A stretch of 64,000 bases of DNA from Actinomyces israelii DSM 43320 (GCF_000711965.1 NZ_JONS01000016.1:30590-94589); one strand, 5' to 3'. Counted from the stretch's first letter, positions 39,671 through 48,632 are shown. Numbers and translations: made by a program. The notes: a model not told the origin generated them from the letters alone.

Positions 39671-41800
39671 ATGGCCAGCTGGAGCGATCTTCTGCTTCCC
39701 CTGTTCGTCGCAGCGGTTCTGCTGTACCTACCCGGCGGCCTCATCACTGCCGCGGCCCGCCTCCCCGTCCGAGTAGCGGTGGCAGTGGCGCCGCCCCTGT
39801 CTGTGGCGATCATTGCCGGAACCGGGATCATCGCCCCCATGGTGGGGCTGGCCTGGGGCCCTGGCCCGGTGGCGGGCGTGAGCGTCATCGCAGTTCTGGC
39901 GGCTCTGGCCGTGCACCACGCGAGCACGCTCCTGGCCTCCCGCCGGGGTGGGGGCATCCCCGCTGCCGGGCCCGGAGCGAGGGCCTCGTCCGAGCCCGGC
40001 AAGGCCGCCTCGGATGAGCCCGCCGCCCCGGCCGACGGGCCCTCCGCGAGAACAAAGGCCGCCGCCAAGGAGTCCGCGGCGCCCGCCCCCTCTCCTGGGC
40101 GCATGGGCGCGTGGACTGCCCGATGCCGGAGCGCCGCCTCCGACCTGCTCGGCGACCTCGGCCTGTGGGTGCTCTCGGCCGCCCTCATGACGATGGTCTG
40201 CGTTCGGCTCATCAAGGCGCCGGACGCCTTCTCCCAGACCTATGACGCGGTCTTCCACCTCAACGCCGTGCGCTGGATCCTCGACACCGGCAACGCCTCG
40301 ACCCTGAGCTTCGACATGGTCGTCTCCAACGGAGCGATCTACCCCCTGGCCTGGCATACTCTTGTGGCGCTCACCATGCGCATATCGGGTACCACGAGTA
40401 TCCCCCTGGCCACCAACGCCGTCATGTTCGCGGTCGCCGGCCTCGTGTGGACCTCCGGGATCATCGCGCTGACGAGCGCCCTCACGGCAGGTCGCCGAGC
40501 CGGGCGGATCGCATCCGCCGTCCTCGCCTCCGCGGCGCCGGCGTTCCCGCTGCTCGTCCTGTCCTGGGGCATCCTGTACCCGGTGTTCCTGGCGACCGCA
40601 GTGCTTCCGGGCATCCTCCTGACCGCGGTGGCCGCCGTCGACCCACGGATGCCGCTGTCACGCCGGGCGGTCCCGTGGCTCATGGCGGCAGGCGGATGCG
40701 CGGGGATGGTGCTGGCGCATCCCTCGCTCCTCGTCGTCGCGATCCTGGCCGCGGTGATTGCGGCTGCGGCCCGCACCGTGTCCATGACCGTCTCCGCCAG
40801 GACGCGCCATGACGCGCTCCGAGCTGTCCGGACGTGCGTCCTGACGGTGGTCTTGGCCGCGGGATCGTGGTTCCTCGCCGCTCCTTCGCTGCGCGCCTCC
40901 AGAGGCGTCTCGTACTGGGCACCGCACACCTCCGTGTCCGGGGGTATCGGCGAGGCGGTGACGAGCGCGCCGGACACCACCGCTATCGTCTGGCTGCTGG
41001 CGTTCCTGGTCGCCGTCGGCTTCTTCGCGGCCTGGCGCCGCCCGAGCCTGTGGTGGGTGGCGGCGCTGCACGCCGTGCTCTGCGGGCTGTATGTCATGAA
41101 CGTCTCCCAGCCGTTCAGTGAGCTGCGGTACAACCTGACAGGATTCTGGTACTCCGACCCTAATCGCCTGATCTCGCTCATGATGGTCACGGCGCTGCCG
41201 CTGGCGGGCGTCGGCACGTGCGCCCTCGCCGACGCCATCATCCCTGCGCTGCCCCGCGCGGCGCACGCCGTCAGAACGGTGACCGGCATCCGGGCAACGC
41301 TGACCGTCGTCGCCATCGTCGTGCTCGCCTGGCAGGGGCCCTGCAGCGCCGCGATGTCCCACAACATCAAGAGTCTGGGGCAAACGTTCCGTCTGACTGA
41401 CAAGTCGCTCCTGCTGACAACCGACGAGCTCGCCGTCGTAAACCAGCTGCCTGACCTGCTCGGCCCGGACGACGTCGTCCTGGCCGACCCGTGGAGAGGC
41501 GGCTCACTCGCCTACGCGCTCACCGGCGTCAACACGCTGCCCAGGCACATGACCTCCTACAGCGCCACGAGCCCGGCCCTGCAAGTCCTGGAGGACAGCC
41601 TCGACGAGGTGCGTCTCAACCCCGAGATCTGCCCCGCGATCAAGGAGCTCGGCGTGGACTACGTCCTGGACTTCAAGGGCCGCGCCATCCTGAACCACCC
41701 GATGGAGCCGGGCCTGTCCGGCATCCGGCCCGGCAACGGCTTCGAGCCGGTCCTGAAGATCGGGAACGCGACCTTGTACCGCATTACCGCGTGCGCCTGA
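39671..41800 (+). CDS. DUF6541 polytopic membrane protein (paralogue 2)
   Basis: A 709-residue paralogue of the preceding gene, with the same landmarks: IIAPMVGLAWGPGPVAG, PDAFSQTYDAVFHLNAVRWIL, IYPLAWHTLVALTM, and the C-terminal LGPDDVVLADPWRGGSLAYAL ending in ATLYRITACA. It differs by a long Ala/Pro/Ser/Lys-rich insert (about residues 88-145) between early membrane segments. ATG 39671 follows AAGGATCCTC; a GTG at 39635 would add 12 residues. The 250-base spacer before it contains two short G+C hairpins near 39597-39635. Its 3' end overlaps the convergent GT gene by 17 bases. Confidence 0.8.
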   Translation: MASWSDLLLPLFVAAVLLYLPGGLITAAARLPVRVAVAVAPPLSVAIIAGTGIIAPMVGLAWGPGPVAGVSVIAVLAALAVHHASTLLASRRGGGIPAAGPGARASSEPGKAASDEPAAPADGPSARTKAAAKESAAPAPSPGRMGAWTARCRSAASDLLGDLGLWVLSAALMTMVCVRLIKAPDAFSQTYDAVFHLNAVRWILDTGNASTLSFDMVVSNGAIYPLAWHTLVALTMRISGTTSIPLATNAVMFAVAGLVWTSGIIALTSALTAGRRAGRIASAVLASAAPAFPLLVLSWGILYPVFLATAVLPGILLTAVAAVDPRMPLSRRAVPWLMAAGGCAGMVLAHPSLLVVAILAAVIAAAARTVSMTVSARTRHDALRAVRTCVLTVVLAAGSWFLAAPSLRASRGVSYWAPHTSVSGGIGEAVTSAPDTTAIVWLLAFLVAVGFFAAWRRPSLWWVAALHAVLCGLYVMNVSQPFSELRYNLTGFWYSDPNRLISLMMVTALPLAGVGTCALADAIIPALPRAAHAVRTVTGIRATLTVVAIVVLAWQGPCSAAMSHNIKSLGQTFRLTDKSLLLTTDELAVVNQLPDLLGPDDVVLADPWRGGSLAYALTGVNTLPRHMTSYSATSPALQVLEDSLDEVRLNPEICPAIKELGVDYVLDFKGRAILNHPMEPGLSGIRPGNGFEPVLKIGNATLYRITACA

Positions 41801-43718
41801 GCAGCACCCTCTGGGCGGCGCGGTAGGCCGCCTGGCGCGCCGCGGTCGGCACCAGGCGGTAGCCCGCGCGCACCGCGAGGTTGCGCGCGTACTGGGGCGC
41901 CGTGGTGATGCCGGTGCGGCGCATCCTCGACTGGATCTCCAGCTCGCTGCGCAGCAGGCGCAGGCCCCCGCGCCGCGCGTAGGCGCCCGCCCCCACCCGG
42001 TAGCGCACCAGGACCTGCGGCACGTTGGTGGCGCGCACGCCGTCGTGAATCATGCGGGCGAACAGCCAGTAGTCCTCCATGAGGTCGAGGGGCTGGTAGC
42101 CGCCGGCGGCGCGCACCGCGGCCGCCCGGTAGACGACCGAGGGGTGGTTGAAGGGGTCGCGCAGGGCCAGGACGCGGCGGATCTGGGCAGGATCCGAGGG
42201 CTGGCGGCGGATGACGCCGCCGGCGTCGGCCTCGTCGTCGAACTCCTGGATGGCCGAGCCCACCAGGTCGTACCCGGCCGCGATGAGCGGCAGCTGGGTG
42301 GCGAAGCGCTCGGGGACGGAGATGTCGTCGGCGTCCTGGCGGGCGACCACATCATGGGTCGCCTCGGCCAGTCCGGCCTCCAGGGCGAGCGCCAGGCCCG
42401 CGTTGTCGGCCAGCTCGAGCACCCGCACCGGCACGGCGCCGCTCAGCTCGCCCCGGCGCGCGCGGGCGAGCACGTCCTCCAGCTCATCGGGCACGGGCCC
42501 GTCGCGCACGATGAGGACCTCGTCGGGGCGCAGGGTCTGCTCGACGGTGACCGAGGCCAGGCTGCGGCGCAGGAAGTCTGCGCGGTCTCCCCGGTAGACC
42601 GGCAGCAGCACGCTGAACGGCGGGGCGGGCGCATCGGGGTCGGAGTCGGCACCGGGACCTGCATCGGTGTCCGCAGCGCCCGCGTGTTCCGGCGGGCTCG
42701 ATGCGGCCTGCGCCCCGTCGTCCGCCTCGGCGGCGCTCCGGCGCCGACCGGCGCCGCCGGCCTCTCCGGCGGCCCGGGCCGCGGCCTCGACGGCGGCGAC
42801 GTCGGCCTGGACGGGCGTGCCCAGGAAGACCTCCGCGTTGCCCGCGGGCCGCGCCAGCCCCTCGAGCAGGCCCTGGCGGCCCGCCCGCCACAGCGCGCCG
42901 CGGTCGGCCGAGCTCACCGTCGCGCGCAGCCAGCGGCGGGCCGTGGCCGCCTCATAGGCCGCCCGCTCCAGGGCCCCGAGCCCCTCGGAGTCGCGGAAGG
43001 TCCAGATCTTGTTGCGGACCTCGAAGCGGAACCGCTCCCCCGGGTCGGCGTCCGAGGAGCCCAGCGCCCTGGTGAGGTGGTGCACGACCGATGCCGGCAC
43101 GTACAGGCCGATCCGCCCCCGCAGGATCCGGGAGGTGTACTCGAAGTCGTCGTTCCACAGGAAGTAGGAGGCGCGCGGCAGGCCGACCTCGCGCACGGCG
43201 CGCGCGTCGAGCAGGATCGACACGAAGGAGGCGGTGCGGATCTGCCGGGCGCCGACCAGCGCGGCGTGGCGGTGGAGCGCAGGCGGAAGCGCGGGACGGG
43301 TGCGCGGGCGGTTCATGGGGTGCTCGGTGCCGTCGGTCCACACGGCCCTGGAGGCCAGCAGCGCCGGGGCCCCCGGGTAGGCCTCGGCGGCCCGGACGAG
43401 GGCCTCCAGGGCGGTCGCGGTGGGGACGGTGTCGTCGTCCATGATCCAGATCCAGTCGGCCCGCGGGAAGCGCGTGAGGGCGCGCGCGATGCCGGCGGCG
43501 AATCCGCCCGCGCCCCCGGTGTTGGTGGGGAGCTCGACGACGTGTGCGCCCAGCGGGTGGGTCGAGGCGACCTCGCGGGAGTCATCGGTGGAGGCGTTGT
43601 CCACCACGACCGTGCCCGTCGGCGCCACGGTCTGCTCCGACAGGCCGTCGAGGCACCGGCGCAGCAGCTCCTGACGGTTGTAGGCGACGACGACGGCGAC
43701 GACGTTCGTGCGGCTCAC
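41784..43718 (-). CDS. Double glycosyltransferase family 2 protein
   Basis: A 644-residue protein with two GT2 domains. The first (about 3-300) is GlfT/WbbL-like: VVAVVVAYNRQELLRRCL, TVVVDNASTDDS, WIWIMDDDTVP and FLWNDDFEYTSRI. The second (about 375-600) has FSVLLPVYRGDRADFLRRSLASV, VLIVRDGPVP and ARQDADDISVPERF. An Ala/Glu/Asp-rich linker (about 320-370) joins them. Each domain keeps its Asp motif, so the protein may add two sugars in sequence. GTG 43718 is used with AAGGATCCCCA upstream; the GGAAGGAT unit is tandemly repeated there. A longer frame to 43865 is unsupported. It is the last polysaccharide gene before the phage-like block. Confidence 0.88.
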   Translation of the reverse strand: MSRTNVVAVVVAYNRQELLRRCLDGLSEQTVAPTGTVVVDNASTDDSREVASTHPLGAHVVELPTNTGGAGGFAAGIARALTRFPRADWIWIMDDDTVPTATALEALVRAAEAYPGAPALLASRAVWTDGTEHPMNRPRTRPALPPALHRHAALVGARQIRTASFVSILLDARAVREVGLPRASYFLWNDDFEYTSRILRGRIGLYVPASVVHHLTRALGSSDADPGERFRFEVRNKIWTFRDSEGLGALERAAYEAATARRWLRATVSSADRGALWRAGRQGLLEGLARPAGNAEVFLGTPVQADVAAVEAAARAAGEAGGAGRRRSAAEADDGAQAASSPPEHAGAADTDAGPGADSDPDAPAPPFSVLLPVYRGDRADFLRRSLASVTVEQTLRPDEVLIVRDGPVPDELEDVLARARRGELSGAVPVRVLELADNAGLALALEAGLAEATHDVVARQDADDISVPERFATQLPLIAAGYDLVGSAIQEFDDEADAGGVIRRQPSDPAQIRRVLALRDPFNHPSVVYRAAAVRAAGGYQPLDLMEDYWLFARMIHDGVRATNVPQVLVRYRVGAGAYARRGGLRLLRSELEIQSRMRRTGITTAPQYARNLAVRAGYRLVPTAARQAAYRAAQRVLLRRTR

Positions 43719-43881
43719 TGGGGATCCTTCCGTATCCTTCCGCGGACTGGGCCAAGTGTGCCCCATCCGGGACCTGCCGGGCGCGCTCGGGGCGCTCGCC
43801 GCGCTCGAACGAGCCGGCCCGCCGCCGCGCGCAGGAGCGACGGGGCCCGGCCGGAGCCGCAGCAATCCGGGGAGCGCTCGT

Positions 43882-44307
43882 CTACGGCAGGTCGCTGAAC
43901 GCGTCGGCCTCGGCCTCGACGTCGCCTCTGACGTGCTGCGCCGCGGCCCGCTCCAGCGCGTCCGCGGGCAGGTCCACCACCGCCCGCCCCGTCCCGATCG
44001 GGACCACGGCGCCCGGCGCGGATGCGGCCGAGCTGTGACCGGCGCCCGCCGTTGTGGGCGTGTCGATACGCCGTTCGGCCTCCTGGACGACCTCCCACGC
44101 GACCAGACCGAGAGCGTGGCTGATCTGCTCGACCTCGCCGGTGGTCATCGACTTGCCGCGTCTGAGGACGTCCCCGAGCCTGGTCAGCCTCACCCCTGAG
44201 GCGCGAGACAGCGCCCGAAGACTGTAGTCCGAGGTGCTCAGCGCCTCGTCGAGGATCTGCGCAAGAGCCCTGTCGATCGGGTGCGAGTCGAGCGGCTTCT
44301 GTCCCAT
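43882..44307 (-). CDS. Phage repressor-like helix-turn-helix protein
   Basis: A 141-residue protein with an N-terminal XRE-type helix-turn-helix (about 25-70: SLRALSRASGVRLTRLGDVL and GEVEQISHALGL) and an Ala/Gly-rich C-terminal half without recognisable motifs. It is divergent from a small Cro-like gene across a 122-base region containing dyads, the layout of a temperate-phage repressor switch. ATG 44307. Function inferred from layout. Confidence 0.75.
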   Translation of the reverse strand: MGQKPLDSHPIDRALAQILDEALSTSDYSLRALSRASGVRLTRLGDVLRRGKSMTTGEVEQISHALGLVAWEVVQEAERRIDTPTTAGAGHSSAASAPGAVVPIGTGRAVVDLPADALERAAAQHVRGDVEAEADAFSDLP

Positions 44308-44347
44308 CGCAGAATGATCTCATATGCGAGCACCCAAGAGCAACGAC

Positions 44348-44376
44348 TTGACAACGTGCGTGAATACGAGCAATCT
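44348..44376 (+). promoter_or_regulatory. Candidate promoter for the Cro-like gene
   Basis: A perfect TTGACA (44348-44353) with a weak CAATCT -10 box (44371-44376) at 17-base spacing, between the two divergent helix-turn-helix genes. Confidence 0.4.
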
Positions 44377-44387
44377 TGAGGCATCGG

Positions 44388-44405
44388 TGTTCGTGAAAGC
44401 GAACA
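44388..44405. promoter_or_regulatory. Candidate repressor operator
   Basis: TGTTCG (44388-44393) and CGAACA (44400-44405) form a perfect 6-base dyad with a 6-base centre, upstream of the Cro-like gene and within the switch region; typical size for an XRE-family operator. Confidence 0.45.
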
Positions 44406-44429
44406 GACCGTTCGAGAGGAGGCTCCCGC

Positions 44430-44717
44430 ATGGATGTCGAGGCCGAGATCCGGGCCGAGATGGCGCGCCAGGGCGTCAGCATCACCGACCTCGCCCGGCG
44501 CATAGGCGTGAAGCGCGCCTACCTCGGCCGCCATCTCAAGGCCGGCGACCTCAGGACCAGCCACGTGACGGCCATCGGCGAGGTGCTCGGCGTGCCCGCA
44601 TCCGAGTTCTTCCGGCGCGCCGAGCCGCTCGCGGCCCCACGGAGGAGGCCTGACGGACGCGCAACGCCGATGCCCTCTCAGTCCGTGAGCCGAGCCGTCG
44701 AGGCGCCGCGCCCCTGA
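44430..44717 (+). CDS. Cro/XRE-like helix-turn-helix protein
   Basis: A 95-residue protein whose first 70 residues form a helix-turn-helix (EMARQGVSITDLARRIGVKRAYLGRHL, HVTAIGEVLGVPASEFF), with a polar Pro/Arg-rich tail. ATG 44430 has AGGAGG eight bases upstream. Divergent from the larger repressor-like gene; it opens the rightward phage-like operon. Confidence 0.8.
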   Translation: MDVEAEIRAEMARQGVSITDLARRIGVKRAYLGRHLKAGDLRTSHVTAIGEVLGVPASEFFRRAEPLAAPRRRPDGRATPMPSQSVSRAVEAPRP

Positions 44718-44790
44718 TCCCCCACCCCAGAAGAGACGTCCTCACCCGTGGCGACAGATGAGGGCGAGACCCAGAAGAAAGGTCCAAACC

Positions 44791-45171
44791 ATGGCCGGTA
44801 CTACTACGAGCCCCACTACTGCGAGCCCCCTGGTCGGGGCGATTGACGCGATGCGAACGGAGGTCGAGCGTCTGGAGACGCTCGGGCTCCGGGTCAGCAA
44901 CCCCACGGCCGCCGTCATGCCCGGCAGAAGGCCCGCATGGACGCTGCACCTGTCTGTCGGCGACAGGAGCGCAGACCAGGACCAGGCGCTCCGCCTGGCG
45001 CTGGGGGCGGGCTATGTCGAGGCCTTCCGCTATGTCAGCCACGGGCGCCTGTGCGTCTGCCTCAGCATGGACGGGCGGCATGACCGCCGGACCGCAGTCG
45101 TCGCCCTGCGCCGGGCCTCGGAGGCGGAGGTCATCGCCGCCGCCGGGAACGACGAGGGAGGCGCGGCATGA
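44791..45171 (+). CDS. Hypothetical phage-associated protein
   Basis: A 126-residue protein from ATG 44791 (preceded by AAAGG). Residues about 20-45 form a helical start (GAIDAMRTEVERLETLGLRV) and the rest looks alpha/beta (WTLHLSVGDR, LCVCLSMDGRHDRRTAVVALRRASEAEVIAAAG). I do not recognise a family. Its stop overlaps the next gene as ATGA, so it belongs to the same operon. Confidence 0.65.
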   Translation: MAGTTTSPTTASPLVGAIDAMRTEVERLETLGLRVSNPTAAVMPGRRPAWTLHLSVGDRSADQDQALRLALGAGYVEAFRYVSHGRLCVCLSMDGRHDRRTAVVALRRASEAEVIAAAGNDEGGAA

Positions 45172-45668
45172 GCGTCGCCGTCTCCCCGGCCGCCACCGAG
45201 ACCGCCCCGCCCGGGCCGGACTGCGCCACCCGTCTGGCCGCCATCCTGAGGGAGGAGCGCGCCCGGCGCGAGCGGGTCGAGGCCGAGAACAGGGCTCTCG
45301 TCCCGAAGGCCCGCAGCTTCGACCACTTCCTGTCCTCGGGCGACGACTACTCCGTGGCAACGGTCGCTCAAACCCTGGTGCGCGCCGGCGCCAGGACCGG
45401 CCGGAACCGCCTCTTCACCGTCATGGAATCCATGGGGTGGGTCTACAAGCCCAAGGGCCACCGCCGGTGGCGCGCCTACCAGAGGGCCGTCGAGGCCGGA
45501 CTCGTGCGGGTGCGCCTGGGCAAGTACGAGGACCAGGGCACCGGTGACGTCCACGCCACCCACACGGTCCGCGTCACCCCGAAGGGTCTGGTCCGCCTCG
45601 CCGCCCGCTTCGGCGTGAACCTCGACCACAACGACGACTGCGCGCACGAGGAAGGGGCGCAGGCATGA
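45168..45668 (+). CDS. Phage antirepressor-like protein (KilAC/ANT domain)
   Basis: A 166-residue protein. An N-terminal helix (RLAAILREERARRERVEAENRAL) leads into SVATVAQTLVRAGARTGRNRLFTVMESMGWVYKP-type sequence and HTVRVTPKGLVRLAARFG, which resembles the KilAC (ANT) domain of phage antirepressors. The usual N-terminal Bro or KilA-N domain is absent. ATGA coupling on both sides. The likely role is modulation of the repressor switch (inferred). Confidence 0.8.
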   Translation: MSVAVSPAATETAPPGPDCATRLAAILREERARRERVEAENRALVPKARSFDHFLSSGDDYSVATVAQTLVRAGARTGRNRLFTVMESMGWVYKPKGHRRWRAYQRAVEAGLVRVRLGKYEDQGTGDVHATHTVRVTPKGLVRLAARFGVNLDHNDDCAHEEGAQA

Positions 45669-46072
45669 GCGGGGTCGTGCTGATCACCGCCGCCCGGGTG
45701 GAGGACCGCCGGCACCTGGTGGGACGGATCGCCCTCCAGGACGGAGGCATGCTGGCCGTGAACGGTCACGGGAGCAGGACGTTCGACGTCGTGAGGAAGC
45801 GCGACGTCGATACCGTCACCATCCTGGACGAGGAGGGTCTGGACTCGCTCACGGCCTGGCTGAGCACAGACCCGGACATCGACCCTGTCCGACGGCAGGA
45901 TGCAGCCGACGACGTCCTGGACCACCTGGTGGATGGCCAGCCGGCAGTCGAGTCCACCGACCACCTGCGCGCCGGGCACTGGCTCCGCCACCTGGCCGAG
46001 CAGGCCGTCGAACGGCTCGAGGACGACGCCCCGTGCCGCACCGGCCGCGGCAGCCCAAAGGCGGCGTCATGA
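45665..46072 (+). CDS. Hypothetical phage-associated protein
   Basis: A 135-residue protein starting at ATG 45665, overlapping the preceding stop by ATGA. It has a beta-rich N-terminal half (VVLITAARVEDRRHLVGRI, TFDVVRKRDVDTVTIL) and a helical, acidic C-terminal half (DAADDVLDHLVDG, HWLRHLAEQAVERL). No family recognised. Its own stop overlaps the start of a small 34-codon frame by ATGA. Confidence 0.6.
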   Translation: MSGVVLITAARVEDRRHLVGRIALQDGGMLAVNGHGSRTFDVVRKRDVDTVTILDEEGLDSLTAWLSTDPDIDPVRRQDAADDVLDHLVDGQPAVESTDHLRAGHWLRHLAEQAVERLEDDAPCRTGRGSPKAAS

Positions 46073-46173
46073 GTATCGGAGCCCTCACTGAGGGCTCACG
46101 GAGCCTCACCGAGGACTCGGTGAGCCCCGACAGCAGCCTCAGCAGGGACGTAGAGCAGGGAGCAGCACGATGA
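46069..46173 (+). CDS. Small coupled ORF (34 aa) before replication-like gene
   Basis: ATG 46069 overlaps the stop of the upstream gene, and its own TGA (46171-46173) overlaps the ATG of the downstream gene; both overlaps are ATGA. The 34-residue product is polar (SIGALTEGSRSLTEDSVSP, then SSLSRDVEQGAAR). Coupling at both ends argues for translation, but two palindromes in the DNA (46079-46124) may be the conserved feature and the frame incidental. Confidence 0.5.
   Translation: MSIGALTEGSRSLTEDSVSPDSSLSRDVEQGAAR
46079..46124. repeat. Two adjacent perfect palindromes and CTCACTGAGGG repeats (candidate origin)
   Basis: GAGCCCTCA (46079-46087) pairs with TGAGGGCTC (46089-46097), and CTCACCGAG (46105-46113) pairs with CTCGGTGAG (46116-46124). 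CTCACTGAGGG is repeated at 46084-46094, 46349-46359 and 46554-46564, the last two inside the downstream replication-like gene. This could be an origin of the iteron or dyad type. Confidence 0.4.
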
Positions 46174-47177
46174 GAATCCGGACGATCAAGCCAGACTTCT
46201 GGCGCAGCGACGACGTCGCCGCCCTCAGCATCGAGAACCGGCTCCTCTTCATCGGCCTGTGGTCCTACGTCGACGACAACGGCGTGGGCCGCGATTCCGT
46301 GCAGCTGATCCAGTGCGACCTGTTCCCTCTCGACCCCCTCGCCGAGGGCTCACTGAGGGTTCAAGCGGGACTCGAGCAGCTTGCGGAACGGGGACTGATC
46401 ATCCGTTTTGAGGGCCCCGACGGGCGTCGATACCTGCAAGTCGTCTCGTGGGCCCGGCACCAGCGGATCAATCGCCCTTCAAAGCCAAGATATCCGCACT
46501 ACGACGCCGAGACCTGCACCCTCACGGACGTCTCGCCACGTCCTCACGACAGGCTCACTGAGGGCTCACCCCCGGAGCAAGGAGCAGGGACCAGGGAAGC
46601 AGGATCAGGGAAGCAGGAGCCGCTCGCCGACGGGAGCAACGTGCTGCGGATTCCCGACGGCCAGTCCCGGCCCGAGGCCGGCCCTGAGGCGGACCAGCCC
46701 GGTGCCGACGACGCCGACGCGGACATCATTGACGCGGACCCCGCCGACGCCCACCAGTCCCGCCCGGCGGAGCCGACCAGGTCGGCCGAGCCGGTACGCG
46801 ACGACGTCGAGCAGGTGTGTAAGCACATGGCCGGCTCCGTCCAGGAGCGCACCGGCCGCCGCCCCGCCGTGACCAGGGCCTGGAGAACCGCGGCCCGGCT
46901 CATGCTCGACCGTGACGGCCGCACCGTCGCCGACTGCGTCGCCGCCATCGACTGGGCGGCCCGTGACGACTTCTGGTCCGCCAACATCCTGAGCCTGCCC
47001 AAGCTCCGCAAGCACTACGACCAGCTCAGCCTTCAAGCCCGGCGCCGCCGACGACCATGCGCCGTCTCGCCGCTGGGCAACACCGGCAACCTGACCGAGG
47101 CCGACTGGAGGGCCGTGGTCAACGACCTGTGGACGCCCGCCGACTACCGCCGCGTCGTCGAGGAGGAGGCATCGTGA
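46170..47177 (+). CDS. Phage replication-initiator-like protein
   Basis: A 335-residue protein beginning MRIRTIKPDFWRSDDVAALS, a start common to actinophage replication proteins, followed by a winged-helix-like region (ENRLLFIGLWSYVDDNGVG; LEQLAERGLIIRFE; YLQVVSWARHQRIN). The middle (about 120-220) is polar and Asp/Pro-rich and probably unstructured; the C-terminal part (about 225-335) has RPAVTRAWRTAARLML and FWSANILSLPKLRKHYDQL, the DnaD-like/helicase-loader type ending. ATG 46170 overlaps the preceding small ORF. Two CTCACTGAGGG repeats lie within the gene. Confidence 0.75.
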   Translation: MRIRTIKPDFWRSDDVAALSIENRLLFIGLWSYVDDNGVGRDSVQLIQCDLFPLDPLAEGSLRVQAGLEQLAERGLIIRFEGPDGRRYLQVVSWARHQRINRPSKPRYPHYDAETCTLTDVSPRPHDRLTEGSPPEQGAGTREAGSGKQEPLADGSNVLRIPDGQSRPEAGPEADQPGADDADADIIDADPADAHQSRPAEPTRSAEPVRDDVEQVCKHMAGSVQERTGRRPAVTRAWRTAARLMLDRDGRTVADCVAAIDWAARDDFWSANILSLPKLRKHYDQLSLQARRRRRPCAVSPLGNTGNLTEADWRAVVNDLWTPADYRRVVEEEAS

Positions 47178-47851
47178 CCGTCACCGCAGCCGCCTGCGAG
47201 CAGGCCATCCGCCTCCTGCGCGGAGCCGGCGTGGCCGGCCTGGCCGACGCCAGCCCCGACGTGTGGGCGGCCGTCCTGAACGCCGCCCCGCTCACCACCA
47301 TCGGCGCCGGCGGGCGACGCACCCCGGTGACCCGCCCCGACGGCACCACGGCCGTGCTCGGCCCCGAGGACCGGGAGGTGCTCCCGGCCGCCACCCGGAT
47401 CGCCTCCGTCGGCGGCCGGTTCGTGCAGGCCGCCGACCTGGCCGCCGCCATCCAGGACCGCCGCCACGGCGACCGCCAGACCCGCGTCGCCCGCATCCGC
47501 GCCGACGCCGCCGCCCACGGGCCGCTCATCCCCGACGGCCTCGGAGGCGACGTCGCCGCCGAGCTCGCCTGGCGCCGGGCCGCCACCGCCGCCATCGGCG
47601 CCGGGGCCGACCGCCCCCGGGCCGAGGCACGCGCCTGGGCGGCCATCGGCCGCGCCCCGGCCGCCCTCGCCCCCGGCGCCGACCGGTCCGGAGACGTCCG
47701 CAGGCTCATCACCGCCGGGGCGCCGGAACCGTCCCGCGACTCGCCGGTGACGGCCGGCAGCCGCCGGACAGGTGGGGAGCGCCTCCGGCGCGTCCCAGCA
47801 GGAACATCTCCGACTCAACCGCACGAACACACCAGGGAGACACGCCCGTGA
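47174..47851 (+). CDS. Hypothetical phage-associated protein
   Basis: A 225-residue, Ala/Arg-rich protein from GTG 47174, which overlaps the previous stop as GTGA and has GGAGGAGG just upstream; longer frames from 47057 lie inside the upstream gene. Residues 1-40 are a helical start (CEQAIRLLRGAGVAGLADASPDVW) and the middle has repeated helical segments (LAAAIQDRRHGDRQTRVARIRADAAAHG; WRRAATAAIGAG). This resembles unnamed helicase-loader-like actinophage proteins next to replication initiators, but no motif confirms it. Confidence 0.6.
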   Translation: MTVTAAACEQAIRLLRGAGVAGLADASPDVWAAVLNAAPLTTIGAGGRRTPVTRPDGTTAVLGPEDREVLPAATRIASVGGRFVQAADLAAAIQDRRHGDRQTRVARIRADAAAHGPLIPDGLGGDVAAELAWRRAATAAIGAGADRPRAEARAWAAIGRAPAALAPGADRSGDVRRLITAGAPEPSRDSPVTAGSRRTGGERLRRVPAGTSPTQPHEHTRETRP

Positions 47852-48579
47852 CCCGCCACCCCGCACCCGCAGCCATGTGCGTCGATATCCATCGGTGGAT
47901 GACGCACCTCGACGACGCCGCCACCGCCACCGCCGGAGGCCCGCCACGCGCCGTCCGGCGTTCCAGCGCCCCGGCCGAGCGGCTCCCCTTCGGACTCGCC
48001 GCACGCCTCGATGAGCTGGACGAGGGCATGGCCGGCGCCAGGAGCGCTCAGGGAATCACCGTCATTCTCGCCGGGTGGGCTGATGCCGTCGCCTCGCTCA
48101 GGGGCGAGACTCGCACGCTCCCGCCCGCCGTCTACCTCGCCGCCACCGTCCACTGGTGGACCGCCGAGTACGGGGACGCCGACGCGCTGCTGGACGACCT
48201 CACCACCTGCTGGGACAGGCTCGCCCGTCTCACCGGCCATACCGACCAGGCCGACCCCGGCCACCGGTGCCCGGCCTGCGGCGGCGCACTCTTCCAGGCC
48301 GCTACCGATCGCGGCCTGACCGACTGGCGCACCTGCGCCGCCTGCGACACCTGGTGGCCCGATGGACGCACCATCGACGCAGCCCGCCACCACACCATCA
48401 CGACCACCACGACCGGTACCCACTGGGTCACCAGGCAGCACGCCCTCACCATCCACCCGAGCCTCACCGCCGCTACCCTGAGGCAGTGGGTCCGCCGTGG
48501 CCACGTGGCAGCGCGCGGCAGCCTCGTCAACCTCGTCGACATCAATCAGCGCCTCGCTGGTGAGGAAGCCCGAGCATGA
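47848..48579 (+). CDS. Hypothetical phage protein with zinc-ribbon
   Basis: A 243-residue protein from GTG 47848, overlapping the previous stop as GTGA. The N-terminal half is helical; CPACGGALF and CAACDTWW form a CxxC...CxxC zinc ribbon (about residues 142-170), and the C-terminal 50 residues (IHPSLTAATLRQWVRRGHVAARGSLVNLVDINQRL) read as a MerR-like helix-turn-helix. A role in DNA binding during phage development is likely but not assigned to a family. Confidence 0.65.
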   Translation: MTRHPAPAAMCVDIHRWMTHLDDAATATAGGPPRAVRRSSAPAERLPFGLAARLDELDEGMAGARSAQGITVILAGWADAVASLRGETRTLPPAVYLAATVHWWTAEYGDADALLDDLTTCWDRLARLTGHTDQADPGHRCPACGGALFQAATDRGLTDWRTCAACDTWWPDGRTIDAARHHTITTTTTGTHWVTRQHALTIHPSLTAATLRQWVRRGHVAARGSLVNLVDINQRLAGEEARA

Positions 48580-48603
48580 TCGCCACGCCGCCTCGTACCC
48601 ATC

Positions 48604-48632
48604 TTGCAGGTGCGCACTCGATGTGCTAACTT
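48604..48632 (+). promoter_or_regulatory. Candidate promoter of lysis operon
   Basis: TTGCAG (48604-48609) and TAACTT (48627-48632) at 17-base spacing, just after the preceding operon ends and about 335 bases before the first lysis-related start. Three of six consensus matches in each box. Confidence 0.35.
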
